This document shows positions 17,133 to 26,119 of a DNA stretch of 64,000 nt, in pieces. The notes beneath the pieces are model-generated. The model was given only the letters and a program-made list of their open reading frames with translations. It had not been told where the DNA came from and did no database searches. A program made the position numbers and the translations under genes. Each line of letters begins with the position of its first letter. The stretch's first letter is position 1. Location of the stretch: positions 48,315 through 112,314 of the forward strand of contig JADILZ010000040.1 of assembly GCA_017695065.1 (NCBI GenBank), given 5' to 3'. Origin of the DNA: Candidatus Cryptobacteroides excrementipullorum. Lineage in GTDB: Bacteria; Bacteroidota; Bacteroidia; Bacteroidales; UBA932.

Positions 17133-20100
17133 TATTCATAAGCATATACCGTTATTTCAGGAAGCACAGGGGAGTGTTCTATGCTGTCATGGGACTCTCT
17201 TCAGTCATCTTCGCCCTGTTCGCGTCCAGAGTGGAGTTCGAGGAGAACATAAACAGCTTCCTTCCCGATGACGGGGACAGCCATCTGGCAGTGGAGGTAT
17301 TCGACAAGCTTACGGTAAAGGACAAGATTGTCGTGATGGTGTCAGGCTCTTCCGACAGGGACAGCCTGATCTCGGCGGCGGACGGGATAGCGGCCTCCCT
17401 GAAGAACAGTGAGGGAGCCGGCCTGATCAGGGACATTATGTCCAGGGTGGACAATTCGGTGGTAAGGGAGGCTTCGGAAATGGTGTATTCTCATCTGCCC
17501 GTATTCATGGACAGCACATCCTACGCCCGCCTGGACAGTCTCACTGCACCTGACGCCATAAGGGAGAGGGTCAGGGGCGCTTATGCCGGACTGTTCCTTC
17601 CATCAGGGCTGGTCACCAAGGAATTCATATTGAAGGACCCTCTTTCCCTGGCATCCCCGGTGCTGGAAAGGCTCAGGGACTTCCAGGTGGAGTCCGACTA
17701 TGCGGTTTACGGAGGTCATCTCTTCTCCAGGGACGGTTCAACTCTGCTGATGGTCATCACTCCTGTTTACGGTACAGGAAGCACGGGGATGAACAAGCCG
17801 CTGATAGAGACCATAGAGAAGGAGCTTGAAAAGGCCAGGGAAGCATCGCCTTCGCTGGACATCGAGTATTTCGGCGGGCCATCCGTCGGGGTGTACAACG
17901 CGATGCAGATCAAGAAGGACACATTTCTGACATCGGCTGTTGCCCTTATTGTCATCATAACATTCATATCCCTTGCATTCAAGAAGAAGCGCTCTATACC
18001 GCTGATACTTGCACCTGTGCTGTACGGTGCCCTGTTCTCGCTGGCGGCGGTCTTCTTCATAAAGGGGGACATTTCCGCCATTGCCGTCGGTGCCGGATCT
18101 TCCGTGCTCGGAATAGCCCTTAGCTATTCTATCCATGTGCTGGCGCACCAGAACCATGTAAGGAACGTGGAACAGCTCATAAAGGAACTGGCCTACCCTC
18201 TGACTGTGGGGAGCTTCACCACGATAGGCGCTTTCCTCGGACTGCTGTTCACTTCTTCCGCGCTGCTTCAGGATTTCGGCCTGTTTGCCTCTCTGGCCCT
18301 GGTCGGGACTACGCTGTTCTGCCTTGTATTCCTGCCTCAGTTCCTTGAGGGCCAGGAGGATGAGCCGCAAGGCAGGCTGCTTTCCATCCTGGAGCGTTTC
18401 AACGCCATCCGTTTCGATAAGAGCAAGTTCCTGCTTGTCTTTCTGTCAGTGCTGGCTGTCGTGTGTGTATTCACGTCGAGGCGTGTCCCGTTTGATGACA
18501 ACCTGAACAGCATCAACTACGAGCCGGAGCATCTGGCGGAGGCGGAGGCCAGGCTTGCGTCCCTCTCAGACGGGGACAGCAAGAACGTGCTGTTCGTGAG
18601 TGTCGGAAAGACCGTCGGGGAGGCATCGGAGCAGTATGCCAGGACAGACTCCATACTGTCGTACTTTGCCGGAAGGGGGTACATAGACGGCTTTTCATCT
18701 GCGGAGAGGTTTGTGGTGCCACGCAGCGTCCAGATGGAGCGGATCGCCATGTGGAACAGATACTGGACTCCGGAAAAGAAGGCCGAAGTGATGGAAAATA
18801 TACGCAGGGCTGCCGTAGAGACGGGTTTCAGGGAAAACTCGTTTGACGGATTCTCCGGGCTGCTGGACAGGGAGTACTCTCCTGTGGACTACGAGGAAGC
18901 CTCGGTGTCCGGGCTCTTCGGAAACTGGATGGCCTTCTCTGACAGCCTGGTCATGCTCATTTCCAACGTCAGGATTCCGGACTCCTCCAAGGAGGAGGTT
19001 TACGGAAGTTTCGTTTCCGAGCCGTCAACCGTGGTCTTCGACCGCTCGTATTTCGTGCAGAAATGGGTCTCGGCCGTGAACGATGACTTTTATCTCGTGC
19101 TGTACATATCGTCCCTTCTCGTCTTCTTCGCCCTGTGGCTCTCCTACGGAAGGCTTGAACTCGCGCTGCTCAGCTTCCTACCGATGTTCGTCAGCTGGAT
19201 AATCATAATCGGCATCATGGGCATGTTCGGGATGAAGTTCAACATCATAAACATCATCCTTTCCACATTCATATTCGGTATCGGGGACGATTTCAGTATC
19301 TTCATCATGGACGGGCTTGTCAGCAAGTACAAGTACGGAAGGGACCTTCTCAGCCATCACAAGACTGCAATCTTCTTTTCCGCGTTCACCATCCTTGTGG
19401 GTATAGGCTCGCTGATATTCGCCGGACATCCGGCCCTGAAGTCCATAGCGGTCATCTCCATTTTCGGAATAGTGGCGGTGGTGCTTGTGGCATACATCAT
19501 ACAGCCGGTCATATTCAGGATATTCATTTCCTCTCCTGTGTCCAGAGGCTTCCCTCCGTTCACTATCTCGGGAATCCTTCGCTCCGCAGTGCTTTTCTTC
19601 CTTTTCATCGTGGGATGCCTGCTGGCCAGCGCCCTGATCTTCCCCCTGTATCTGGTACCTGTGAGGAAGAAGAGAAAAAGGCTTCTGGTGTCGTGGATAA
19701 TGCACTATTCCTGCCGTATGCTGGTGTCATTGGCCGTGTTCCTTGATTTTGTGAAGAGCAACCCTTACGGGGAGACTTTCTCGAAGCCGTGCATCATCAT
19801 CGCCAACCACCAGTCCTTCCTGGACATTATCCTGATGCTAGCCCTTACCCCGAAGGTGGTGATGCTGACCAACAGTTGGGTGTGGCGGTCGCCGCTCTTC
19901 GGGAGGATGATACATTATGCGGGATTCGTCTGTACCGACTCAGGGTATGAGCATGTCTGCGGACACATCAGGGAGATGCTTGATGACGGCTACAAGGTGG
20001 CCGTCTTCCCTGAGGGGACCAGGTCTGCCGACGGGGAGATAAGGCGTTTCCACAACGGGGCGTTCTACATCGCCGGGAAGACAGGGGCCGACATTGTCCC

Positions 20101-20953
20101 TGTCATATTCTACGGACACTGGATGGCCCTGCCGAAGTCGAGGCCGTTCTATTTCAGACGGGCCACTGTCGGCTGCAGGATACTGGAGAGGATCTCTCCT
20201 CACGACATTTCTTTCGGATCCAGCCCCGGCGAGAGGGCAAGGGCGGTATGCAGCTACATGCGTTCCAGGTACAGGGAGATGTGCCGGGAGTACGGGACAG
20301 CCCGCAATCCGTATTTCAGGGAATCACTGATCGGCGGGTACATATACAAGGGGCCTGTAACGGAGTGGTACATGAGGGTCAAGCTGAAGATGGAGGACTA
20401 TTATTGCTTCTTTGACTCGGTGGTGCCAGAGAAGGGACAGGTGACGGACATAGGTTGCGGGATGGGGGCCCTGTGCCACATGCTGTCCATGCTCTCCCCG
20501 TCAAGGGAAGTGACCGGGATTGACTATGATGAAGACAAGATAGCCATCGCCTCCAACATCCATATCAGGGAGTCCCGTGCCGTGTTCATCTGCGCGGATG
20601 CCTCCGAGTCATGCCTGCCTGAGAGCGATGTGTTCATAATGAACGACATGCTTCACTATCTGGAGGACAGGAAGCAGGATGACCTTGTGGCCAGATGTGT
20701 GGAGAGGCTCAGGCCGCACGGAATCATAGTGATAAGGGACGGTAATTCCGAGAGTGTTGAAAAACACCGTCTTACCAGGCTCACTGAAATGTTCTCCACG
20801 GAGATCCTCAAGTTCAACAAGACTTCCGGGCCTCTCCATTTCATCGGCAGGAGCAAGGTGCAGGAATGGGCCCGCAAATACGGACTGGTGCTCAGGGAGG
20901 CGGACAACGACAGATATACTTCCAACAAGATCTATATCCTTACAGGCAAATGA
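17123..20953 (+). CDS. Three-part fusion: MMPL exporter, PlsC acyltransferase, SAM methyltransferase
   Basis: A 1276-residue protein with three modules. Residues 1 to about 830 are an MMPL/RND exporter: two large periplasmic loops and two membrane bundles, including VALIVIITFISLAF and the second bundle with IFGIGDDFSIFIMDG. Residues about 880-1060 are a PlsC-type acyltransferase with NHQSFLD (His about 895, Asp about 900) and FPEGTRSADG. Residues about 1100-1276 are a class I methyltransferase with VTDIGCGMGALCHM and GIDYDEDKIAIA. The start at 17123 has a strong GAGGAGG site at 17111-17117 and overlaps the GT2 gene by 10 bp. It likely joins export of the polyene lipid with acyl transfer and methylation. 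Confidence 0.9.
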   Translation: MGMIFISIYRYFRKHRGVFYAVMGLSSVIFALFASRVEFEENINSFLPDDGDSHLAVEVFDKLTVKDKIVVMVSGSSDRDSLISAADGIAASLKNSEGAGLIRDIMSRVDNSVVREASEMVYSHLPVFMDSTSYARLDSLTAPDAIRERVRGAYAGLFLPSGLVTKEFILKDPLSLASPVLERLRDFQVESDYAVYGGHLFSRDGSTLLMVITPVYGTGSTGMNKPLIETIEKELEKAREASPSLDIEYFGGPSVGVYNAMQIKKDTFLTSAVALIVIITFISLAFKKKRSIPLILAPVLYGALFSLAAVFFIKGDISAIAVGAGSSVLGIALSYSIHVLAHQNHVRNVEQLIKELAYPLTVGSFTTIGAFLGLLFTSSALLQDFGLFASLALVGTTLFCLVFLPQFLEGQEDEPQGRLLSILERFNAIRFDKSKFLLVFLSVLAVVCVFTSRRVPFDDNLNSINYEPEHLAEAEARLASLSDGDSKNVLFVSVGKTVGEASEQYARTDSILSYFAGRGYIDGFSSAERFVVPRSVQMERIAMWNRYWTPEKKAEVMENIRRAAVETGFRENSFDGFSGLLDREYSPVDYEEASVSGLFGNWMAFSDSLVMLISNVRIPDSSKEEVYGSFVSEPSTVVFDRSYFVQKWVSAVNDDFYLVLYISSLLVFFALWLSYGRLELALLSFLPMFVSWIIIIGIMGMFGMKFNIINIILSTFIFGIGDDFSIFIMDGLVSKYKYGRDLLSHHKTAIFFSAFTILVGIGSLIFAGHPALKSIAVISIFGIVAVVLVAYIIQPVIFRIFISSPVSRGFPPFTISGILRSAVLFFLFIVGCLLASALIFPLYLVPVRKKRKRLLVSWIMHYSCRMLVSLAVFLDFVKSNPYGETFSKPCIIIANHQSFLDIILMLALTPKVVMLTNSWVWRSPLFGRMIHYAGFVCTDSGYEHVCGHIREMLDDGYKVAVFPEGTRSADGEIRRFHNGAFYIAGKTGADIVPVIFYGHWMALPKSRPFYFRRATVGCRILERISPHDISFGSSPGERARAVCSYMRSRYREMCREYGTARNPYFRESLIGGYIYKGPVTEWYMRVKLKMEDYYCFFDSVVPEKGQVTDIGCGMGALCHMLSMLSPSREVTGIDYDEDKIAIASNIHIRESRAVFICADASESCLPESDVFIMNDMLHYLEDRKQDDLVARCVERLRPHGIIVIRDGNSESVEKHRLTRLTEMFSTEILKFNKTSGPLHFIGRSKVQEWARKYGLVLREADNDRYTSNKIYILTGK

Positions 20954-20954
20954 G

Positions 20955-22439
20955 ATGGAATATGATGCAGTCATAATAGGCAGCGGACTCGGCGGACTCG
21001 AGTGCGGGGCCATCCTGAGCAAGGAGGGCTGGAACGTGTGTGTCCTGGAGAAGAACCGTCTTTTCGGAGGGTGTCTCCAGACGTTCACCAGGTACGGATA
21101 CAGCCTTGACACCGGGCTTCACTATCTCGGAAGCATGGAGGACGGCCAGATCCTGAACCAGTGTTTCAGGTATCTCGGCATAATGGACAGGTTAAGGCTC
21201 AGGAAGCTGGATGAGGACCGTTTTGACAGGATATGGCTCGGAGGAAAGCTTTATGACTATGCCTGCGGACCGGAGCATTTCACGGAGGTGATGTCCGGCT
21301 ATTTCCCGCAGGAGAGCGACGGACTGCGGGAATACATAGGGAAGGTGTGCGAAGTCGGACGGCTGGTGTCCGTCGAAAATCTCGGCAAGGGATTCGTCTC
21401 CTCTCCGGTCGGGCTGAAATACATGTACGAATCGGCTTCTGATGTCATCTGTTCCTCTGTCAGGGACAGCACCCTCCGCAACATCCTTTCAGGGAATGCC
21501 CTCCTTTACGGAGGAGAACGCGACAAGTCCACTTTCTATGAGCACGGGATGATACTGTACTCCTACCTTGAGGGAGCTTACAGATGTGTGGACGGATGCA
21601 TGCAGATCGCCGACCTTCTCGTGGAGGAGATACGCCGCAACGGCGGTACTGTCCTCAACATGTCCTGTGTGGACAGGATAGCGGTCAGTGACGGCAGGGT
21701 CACCGGGGTGGAGCTTTCTGACGGCACCTTCATCGGGGCCGCCAATGTCATATCAGACATACATCCTGCGGTCACTCTCTCTATCCTGGACCGGACTCCG
21801 CTTGTAAAGCCGGCATACAGGATGAGGGTGGAGTCGCTCGACAACACATACGGTGTATTCACCATGTACCTGATGATGAAGCCCGGCACTTCACCTTATG
21901 CCAACTACAACATCTACCTCCACCGCGGGACTTCCGTGTGGTACGAGAGGGGACAGGACAGGTTTTCATCCTGCATGCTTTCCATGCAGGCCTCATCGGA
22001 AGATCCCGGGCATTCCTGCGTATTGTCAGTGATGGCGCCGATGTGCATGGACCAGCTGACTGCCTGGAAGGACACTCTCCCCGGGCACAGGGGCGAGGAC
22101 TACACATCCTTCAAACAGATGAAATGCGGGGAACTGCTCGGCTTCATCAGCGAATGCGGGTTGGGGATACCGGGTGAAGTGAACCGCACCTTTGCCACTA
22201 CACCGTTGAGCTACAGGGATTTCACCGGCACTGTGGACGGGTCTGCATACGGGATAATAAAGGACTGGCACAACCCCTTGCTGAGTATGATCTCTCCCAG
22301 GACCAAGCTTGGGAACCTGTTCTTTACCGGACAGAATGTAAATGTCCACGGTGTGCTCGGTGTCACACTGACATCCGTGATGACATGTTCAGAGCTTCTC
22401 GGACAGGAATATTTGACAAAAAAGATAGCCTATGTTTAA
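20955..22439 (+). CDS. FAD-dependent phytoene desaturase/retinol saturase-like oxidoreductase
   Basis: A 494-residue flavoprotein. The N-terminal dinucleotide motif is AVIIGSGLGGLECGAIL followed by CVLEKN, with GGCLQTF next, and a C-terminal FAD segment GNLFFTGQNVNVHGVLG. The overall plan is that of the CrtI/retinol saturase group that acts on long conjugated chains. In the pigment operon it may introduce or reduce a double bond, or oxidise the head group. It starts one base after the fusion gene stop. Its last eight bases overlap the C45 gene. The reaction cannot be decided from sequence. Confidence 0.85.
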   Translation: MEYDAVIIGSGLGGLECGAILSKEGWNVCVLEKNRLFGGCLQTFTRYGYSLDTGLHYLGSMEDGQILNQCFRYLGIMDRLRLRKLDEDRFDRIWLGGKLYDYACGPEHFTEVMSGYFPQESDGLREYIGKVCEVGRLVSVENLGKGFVSSPVGLKYMYESASDVICSSVRDSTLRNILSGNALLYGGERDKSTFYEHGMILYSYLEGAYRCVDGCMQIADLLVEEIRRNGGTVLNMSCVDRIAVSDGRVTGVELSDGTFIGAANVISDIHPAVTLSILDRTPLVKPAYRMRVESLDNTYGVFTMYLMMKPGTSPYANYNIYLHRGTSVWYERGQDRFSSCMLSMQASSEDPGHSCVLSVMAPMCMDQLTAWKDTLPGHRGEDYTSFKQMKCGELLGFISECGLGIPGEVNRTFATTPLSYRDFTGTVDGSAYGIIKDWHNPLLSMISPRTKLGNLFFTGQNVNVHGVLGVTLTSVMTCSELLGQEYLTKKIAYV

Positions 22440-24093
22440 GAAAATCCTGAAATATACCGCACTTGCAGCCGTGCTCATTGCATCAGGCATATTGCTGTGG
22501 GCCTGGTGTCTGTACGCATCCGCCGACATGAAGATGCCGGAGCATTCATTCGACGATGACGGCAGCCTGTATTTCTCGGACAGCCTCAGGACCTATGACG
22601 GGAACTGGCTCAGGCTCGGGAAGGACGGCATCTGGGAGATGAAGGTCTCAGGAAACAGCTTCGAGAGGGGCTATGCCATCGGACAGATGTCTTCCGACCT
22701 GCTGTATTACCAGGAGAATGTGTTCGTGGAGCAGATACGCCGGCTCATCCCGTCGGACTCATATCTGAAATTCCTGAGGTTCTTCATCATAATGTTCAAC
22801 AGGAATCTCGGCGAGAATGTGGATGAGGAATACCGCAACGAGATATACGGCATATCCGCTTCCTGCACCCATGAGTTCGATGCCATAGGGACTCCGTACG
22901 AAAGGCAGATGCAGTACCATTCCGCACATGACATAGGTCATGCGATGCAGGATTTCATGATGGTCGGGTGCACATCTTTCGCGGCCTGGGACGGGATGAC
23001 TGCGGACGGAGGCCTGCTTGTGGGGCGCAACTTCGACTTCTACATGGGGGACGATTTCTCCCGCAACAAGCTCGTGTCGTTCTTCTGCCCGGATGACGGG
23101 TACAGGTTCGCCTCTGTCAGCTGGCCCGGGATGATCGGGGTGCTTTCCGGAATGAACGAGAAGGGGCTCACTGTCACCATCAATGCGGCCAGGTCCGACA
23201 TCCCCACATCTTCAGCCACGCCCATATCCATCCTTGCCAGGGAGATTCTGCAGTACGCCTCCGATATAGGCCAGGCATACAGGATAGCCTCCAGGCACAG
23301 GACTTTTGTCTCAGAATCCATCCTGATAGGATCCGCGGCAGACCACATGGCCGCCGTCATAGAAATATCCCCTGATAAAATGTCGCTTTTCGCTCCCGAA
23401 GGGGACAAGGTGATATGTACCAATCATTTCCAGTCCAATGAATTTATGTCCGACAGGCGCAATTCAGAGAATATACGCACATCCGACAGTCCTTACAGGT
23501 ACAAGAGGACCGAAGAGCTTGCAGCCGGGCTGGCTCCGCTCGACCGCGCTGACGCGGCGGCAATCCTGCGTGACAGGTACGGGCTTGGCGGATGCGAGCT
23601 CGGACTGACCAACGAGATGGCTGTCAACCAGCTTATAGCCCACCACAGTGTCATTTTCATGCCTGACTCGCTCATGATGTGGGTAAGCACAGCCCCGTGG
23701 CAGTGCGGTAAATATGTGGCATACGACCTGAGGCGGATATTCTCGGACAGCACGGTCCCTTCAGGGGAGATATGCATTCCGCAGGACAGTATCGCACATG
23801 ACCCTTTCCTTGACGGGAAAGGATATTCCGACGCTTTGGAATACAGACGCATCCACAAGGTGCTGAGAGCTTGTGCAGATGCCGGGACACCCGGGCCCGA
23901 CGGGATTGTGGACAGCCTTGTGGCCGTCAATCCTCATTTCTACGGGACCTATGACATTGCCGGGGACTATTATTTTTGCACCGGTGAACATGAGAAGGCC
24001 GTGGCATGCTGGGAAAAGGCCCTGGCACTGCCTGTGCCGAAGACAGGAATAAGGGATTCGATAGAAAAGAAGATAAAGAAGTGCAAGATATGA
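22432..24093 (+). CDS. C45 family Ntn-hydrolase (acyl-CoA:6-APA acyltransferase-like), membrane-anchored
   Basis: A 553-residue protein with one N-terminal membrane helix (residues 8-27). The core is a C45 (choloylglycine/penicillin acylase-like) Ntn fold. Cys180 in VGCTSFAAWDG is the expected nucleophile exposed by self-cleavage, and GGLLVGRNFDFY follows at the usual distance. Later motifs include NEKGLTVTINA and VICTNHF. C45 enzymes cleave or form amide bonds to acyl chains. On the periplasmic side, in this operon, it could transfer or remove the polyene acyl group from an amine. A carboxy-terminal stretch (about 490-550) looks like a TPR-type helical tail (AGDYYFCTGEHEKAVACWEKA region). 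It overlaps the FAD gene and shares ATGA with the ligase. Confidence 0.82.
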   Translation: MFKKILKYTALAAVLIASGILLWAWCLYASADMKMPEHSFDDDGSLYFSDSLRTYDGNWLRLGKDGIWEMKVSGNSFERGYAIGQMSSDLLYYQENVFVEQIRRLIPSDSYLKFLRFFIIMFNRNLGENVDEEYRNEIYGISASCTHEFDAIGTPYERQMQYHSAHDIGHAMQDFMMVGCTSFAAWDGMTADGGLLVGRNFDFYMGDDFSRNKLVSFFCPDDGYRFASVSWPGMIGVLSGMNEKGLTVTINAARSDIPTSSATPISILAREILQYASDIGQAYRIASRHRTFVSESILIGSAADHMAAVIEISPDKMSLFAPEGDKVICTNHFQSNEFMSDRRNSENIRTSDSPYRYKRTEELAAGLAPLDRADAAAILRDRYGLGGCELGLTNEMAVNQLIAHHSVIFMPDSLMMWVSTAPWQCGKYVAYDLRRIFSDSTVPSGEICIPQDSIAHDPFLDGKGYSDALEYRRIHKVLRACADAGTPGPDGIVDSLVAVNPHFYGTYDIAGDYYFCTGEHEKAVACWEKALALPVPKTGIRDSIEKKIKKCKI

Positions 24094-25388
24094 AAAGGGA
24101 ACCTGACATACAATTCCGTTCTCCTGAGGAAATCAGGAGATACCAGGAAAAGAGGCTGGCGGAGGCGCTCGAGTACCTCGCCGCCAACTCGGAATTCTAC
24201 AGGAGGATGTTCCGGGAGTATTCGATCGACATAAGGAAGGTGAGGAAAATCGAGGACCTTGTGACCATCCCCCTGACCACCAAGACCGACCTCCAGCTCC
24301 ACAACAGGGAGTTCCGCTGTGTGCCCGACTCGGAGGTTATCGATTACGTAACCACATCGGGCACACTGGGAGATCCGGTGACATTCGTCCTTACAGACAA
24401 TGACCTGGACAGGCTTGCCTATAACGAATACCTTTCTTTCACGACCGCAGGGTGCACACGCGATGACATCCTCCAGCTCATGACCACCATCGACCGCAGG
24501 TTCATGGCAGGCCTTGCCTACTACATGGGAGCGAGGGAGCTCGGAATGGGTGTGGTGCGCGTCGGAAACGGCATTCCGGAACTCCAGTGGGACACCATAG
24601 GGCGGATACACCCGACATGCGGAATGGTTGTCCCTTCTTTCATCATGAAGCTCATTGACTTCGCCGAGAAGAACGGCATAGACTACAAGGGGTCGTCCAT
24701 GCGCAAATGCATCTGTATAGGAGAAGCCCTCCGGCAGCCGGACACATTCTGTTTCAACACTCTCGGCAGGAAGATAAACGAGAGATGGGGCAACCTCCAG
24801 CTTTATTCCACATACGCCTCCACCGAGATGCAGGCATCCTTCACGGAATGCGGGCATTTCTGCGGCGGCCATCTCCAGCCCGAACTCATAATAGTGGAGT
24901 TCCTCGATGAAAACGGGAACCCTGTAAAGGAGGGGGAACCCGGGGAGGTCACTATCACGACACTCGGGGTGACAGGCATGCCTCTGCTGAGGTTCAGGAC
25001 AGGTGACATCTGCCATCACTACACCGGGCACTGTTCTTGCGGGAGAAACACTGTAAGGCTGAGTTCTGTCCTGGGGAGAAAGGGACAGATGATCAAATTC
25101 AAGGGCACCACCCTGTATCCGCCTGCTCTTTATGACATACTGGACAATATACCCAAGGTGGTCAACTACATCGTTGAGGTCTATACCAACAGCCTCGGGA
25201 CTGACGAGATCACCATTCGGGTAGGCTCCGAGGACCACAGCGATGTATTTGTCAAGGAAATAAAGGACATGTTCCGGGCAAAGGTGAGGGTGGCCCCCTC
25301 CATCACGTTCGAGTCTCCTGAGTACATCGCCAAGCTGCAGTTTCCTCAGATGAGCCGCAAGGCGGTGAAATTCATAGACTTGAGATGA
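24090..25388 (+). CDS. Phenylacetate-CoA ligase (PaaK)-like adenylate-forming enzyme
   Basis: A 432-residue ANL-superfamily ligase of PaaK size. The phosphate loop is VTTSGTLGDPVTFVLT, the aromatic motif is YASTEMQASFTEC, the A8-type motif is MPLLRFRTGDIC, and a Cys-rich HCSCGR follows, as in PaaK. It should activate an aryl carboxylic acid as the AMP ester and pass it to CoA or directly to an ACP. With the ammonia-lyase at the other end of the operon, 4-coumarate is the natural substrate. It starts in ATGA overlap with the C45 gene and is the last gene of the operon. A repeat stub follows about 90 bp after its stop. Confidence 0.87.
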   Translation: MKREPDIQFRSPEEIRRYQEKRLAEALEYLAANSEFYRRMFREYSIDIRKVRKIEDLVTIPLTTKTDLQLHNREFRCVPDSEVIDYVTTSGTLGDPVTFVLTDNDLDRLAYNEYLSFTTAGCTRDDILQLMTTIDRRFMAGLAYYMGARELGMGVVRVGNGIPELQWDTIGRIHPTCGMVVPSFIMKLIDFAEKNGIDYKGSSMRKCICIGEALRQPDTFCFNTLGRKINERWGNLQLYSTYASTEMQASFTECGHFCGGHLQPELIIVEFLDENGNPVKEGEPGEVTITTLGVTGMPLLRFRTGDICHHYTGHCSCGRNTVRLSSVLGRKGQMIKFKGTTLYPPALYDILDNIPKVVNYIVEVYTNSLGTDEITIRVGSEDHSDVFVKEIKDMFRAKVRVAPSITFESPEYIAKLQFPQMSRKAVKFIDLR

Positions 25389-25455
25389 GGCATGGCCTGA
25401 GTCTGGTACAACGCGGCCGTTAACGGGGTTCGGGAAACTGTTCCAGATTCCTTGA

Positions 25456-25470
25456 ATACCGGTCCGGTAT
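25456..25470. repeat. Short dyad between the pigment operon and the next gene
   Basis: ATACCGG and CCGGTAT face each other around T25463 (7-bp arms, 1-nt centre). The centre is too tight for a normal hairpin terminator and no T-tract follows, so it may be a protein site or chance. The rest of 25389-25513 shows no gene. Confidence 0.3.
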
Positions 25471-25481
25471 AATTGAAACCA

Positions 25482-25503
25482 ATTCGTCGTACTGACGTCA
25501 TAA
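25482..25503 (-). repeat. Degenerate stub of the ACGTCAGTTCGACGAAT repeat
   Basis: The minus strand reads TATGACGTCAGTACGACGAA, which matches the outer end of the 97-bp element at 49962 (AACGTCAGTTCGACGAA) with few mismatches. Only this end is present. It lies 10 bp before the ATG of the hypothetical gene at 25514. Confidence 0.5.
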
Positions 25504-25513
25504 TACTGTTTTT

Positions 25514-26107
25514 ATGAAGAGATTTTTATTTGCAATGATGTTTTTGGCCTCGGGCCTGCTGTGTGCCGGCCAGGATGCTGAGGCTCTCGGGAAGATTGGC
25601 GGATTCACCCTGTACGGGGTGGACTTCTCGCAGACGGAAGTCTTTGCCGCAGATGAAACTGCTGATGAGTTCATCAATGCTTTTGAAGGGATTAACATCC
25701 TTCTGCTGAGGGAACGCGACAAATATGTAGGTACTCTTGAAAAGAAGCTCGGCAAGACAGCCATCAAGACAAACCTCACTTCTGTCATCGGCGCCCTCGA
25801 TTCTATTGACAGGTCCTCGCTTGTCACTTTATCCGGCGTGTCCCGTCTGTCGCAGGAGCAGATAGAGGCAGCGGTGGAAAGGCTCGACACAGGTGATGAC
25901 AGCGGCACAGGACTGCTTGTCGTGGCCGACTATCTCGACAAGAGCAGGGCTGTAGGAGCATACACATTCGTCTTCTTCGACATAGCCACAAGACAGATCA
26001 TTACTTCTTGGAAGCAGGATGGCAATGCCATGGGATTCGGTCTCAGGAACTACTGGGCGGGCTCTCTCCACTATGCCATCAGGCACATACGCATTTCGGG
26101 GAAATAA
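25514..26107 (+). CDS. Secreted hypothetical protein
   Basis: A 197-residue protein not recognised as any named family. It begins with a signal peptide (KRFLFAMMFLASGLLCAGQ), so it is exported. The middle has GFTLYGVDFSQTEVFAADET and INILLLRERDKYVGTLEKKL. The end has TFVFFDIATRQIITSWKQD and SLHYAIRHI, giving an alternating alpha/beta pattern. Similar small secreted proteins of unknown function are frequent in Bacteroidales. It has its own upstream gap of 125 bp and ends 12 bp from a convergent hydrolase gene, so it is probably transcribed alone. No function can be given. Confidence 0.75.
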   Translation: MKRFLFAMMFLASGLLCAGQDAEALGKIGGFTLYGVDFSQTEVFAADETADEFINAFEGINILLLRERDKYVGTLEKKLGKTAIKTNLTSVIGALDSIDRSSLVTLSGVSRLSQEQIEAAVERLDTGDDSGTGLLVVADYLDKSRAVGAYTFVFFDIATRQIITSWKQDGNAMGFGLRNYWAGSLHYAIRHIRISGK

Positions 26108-26119
26108 ATCCCTGGCATG

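Noticed and set aside
3419..25388. A full flexirubin (dialkylresorcinol ester) locus
   Set aside because: No DarA aromatase-like or DarB KAS III-like gene could be recognised within the operon.
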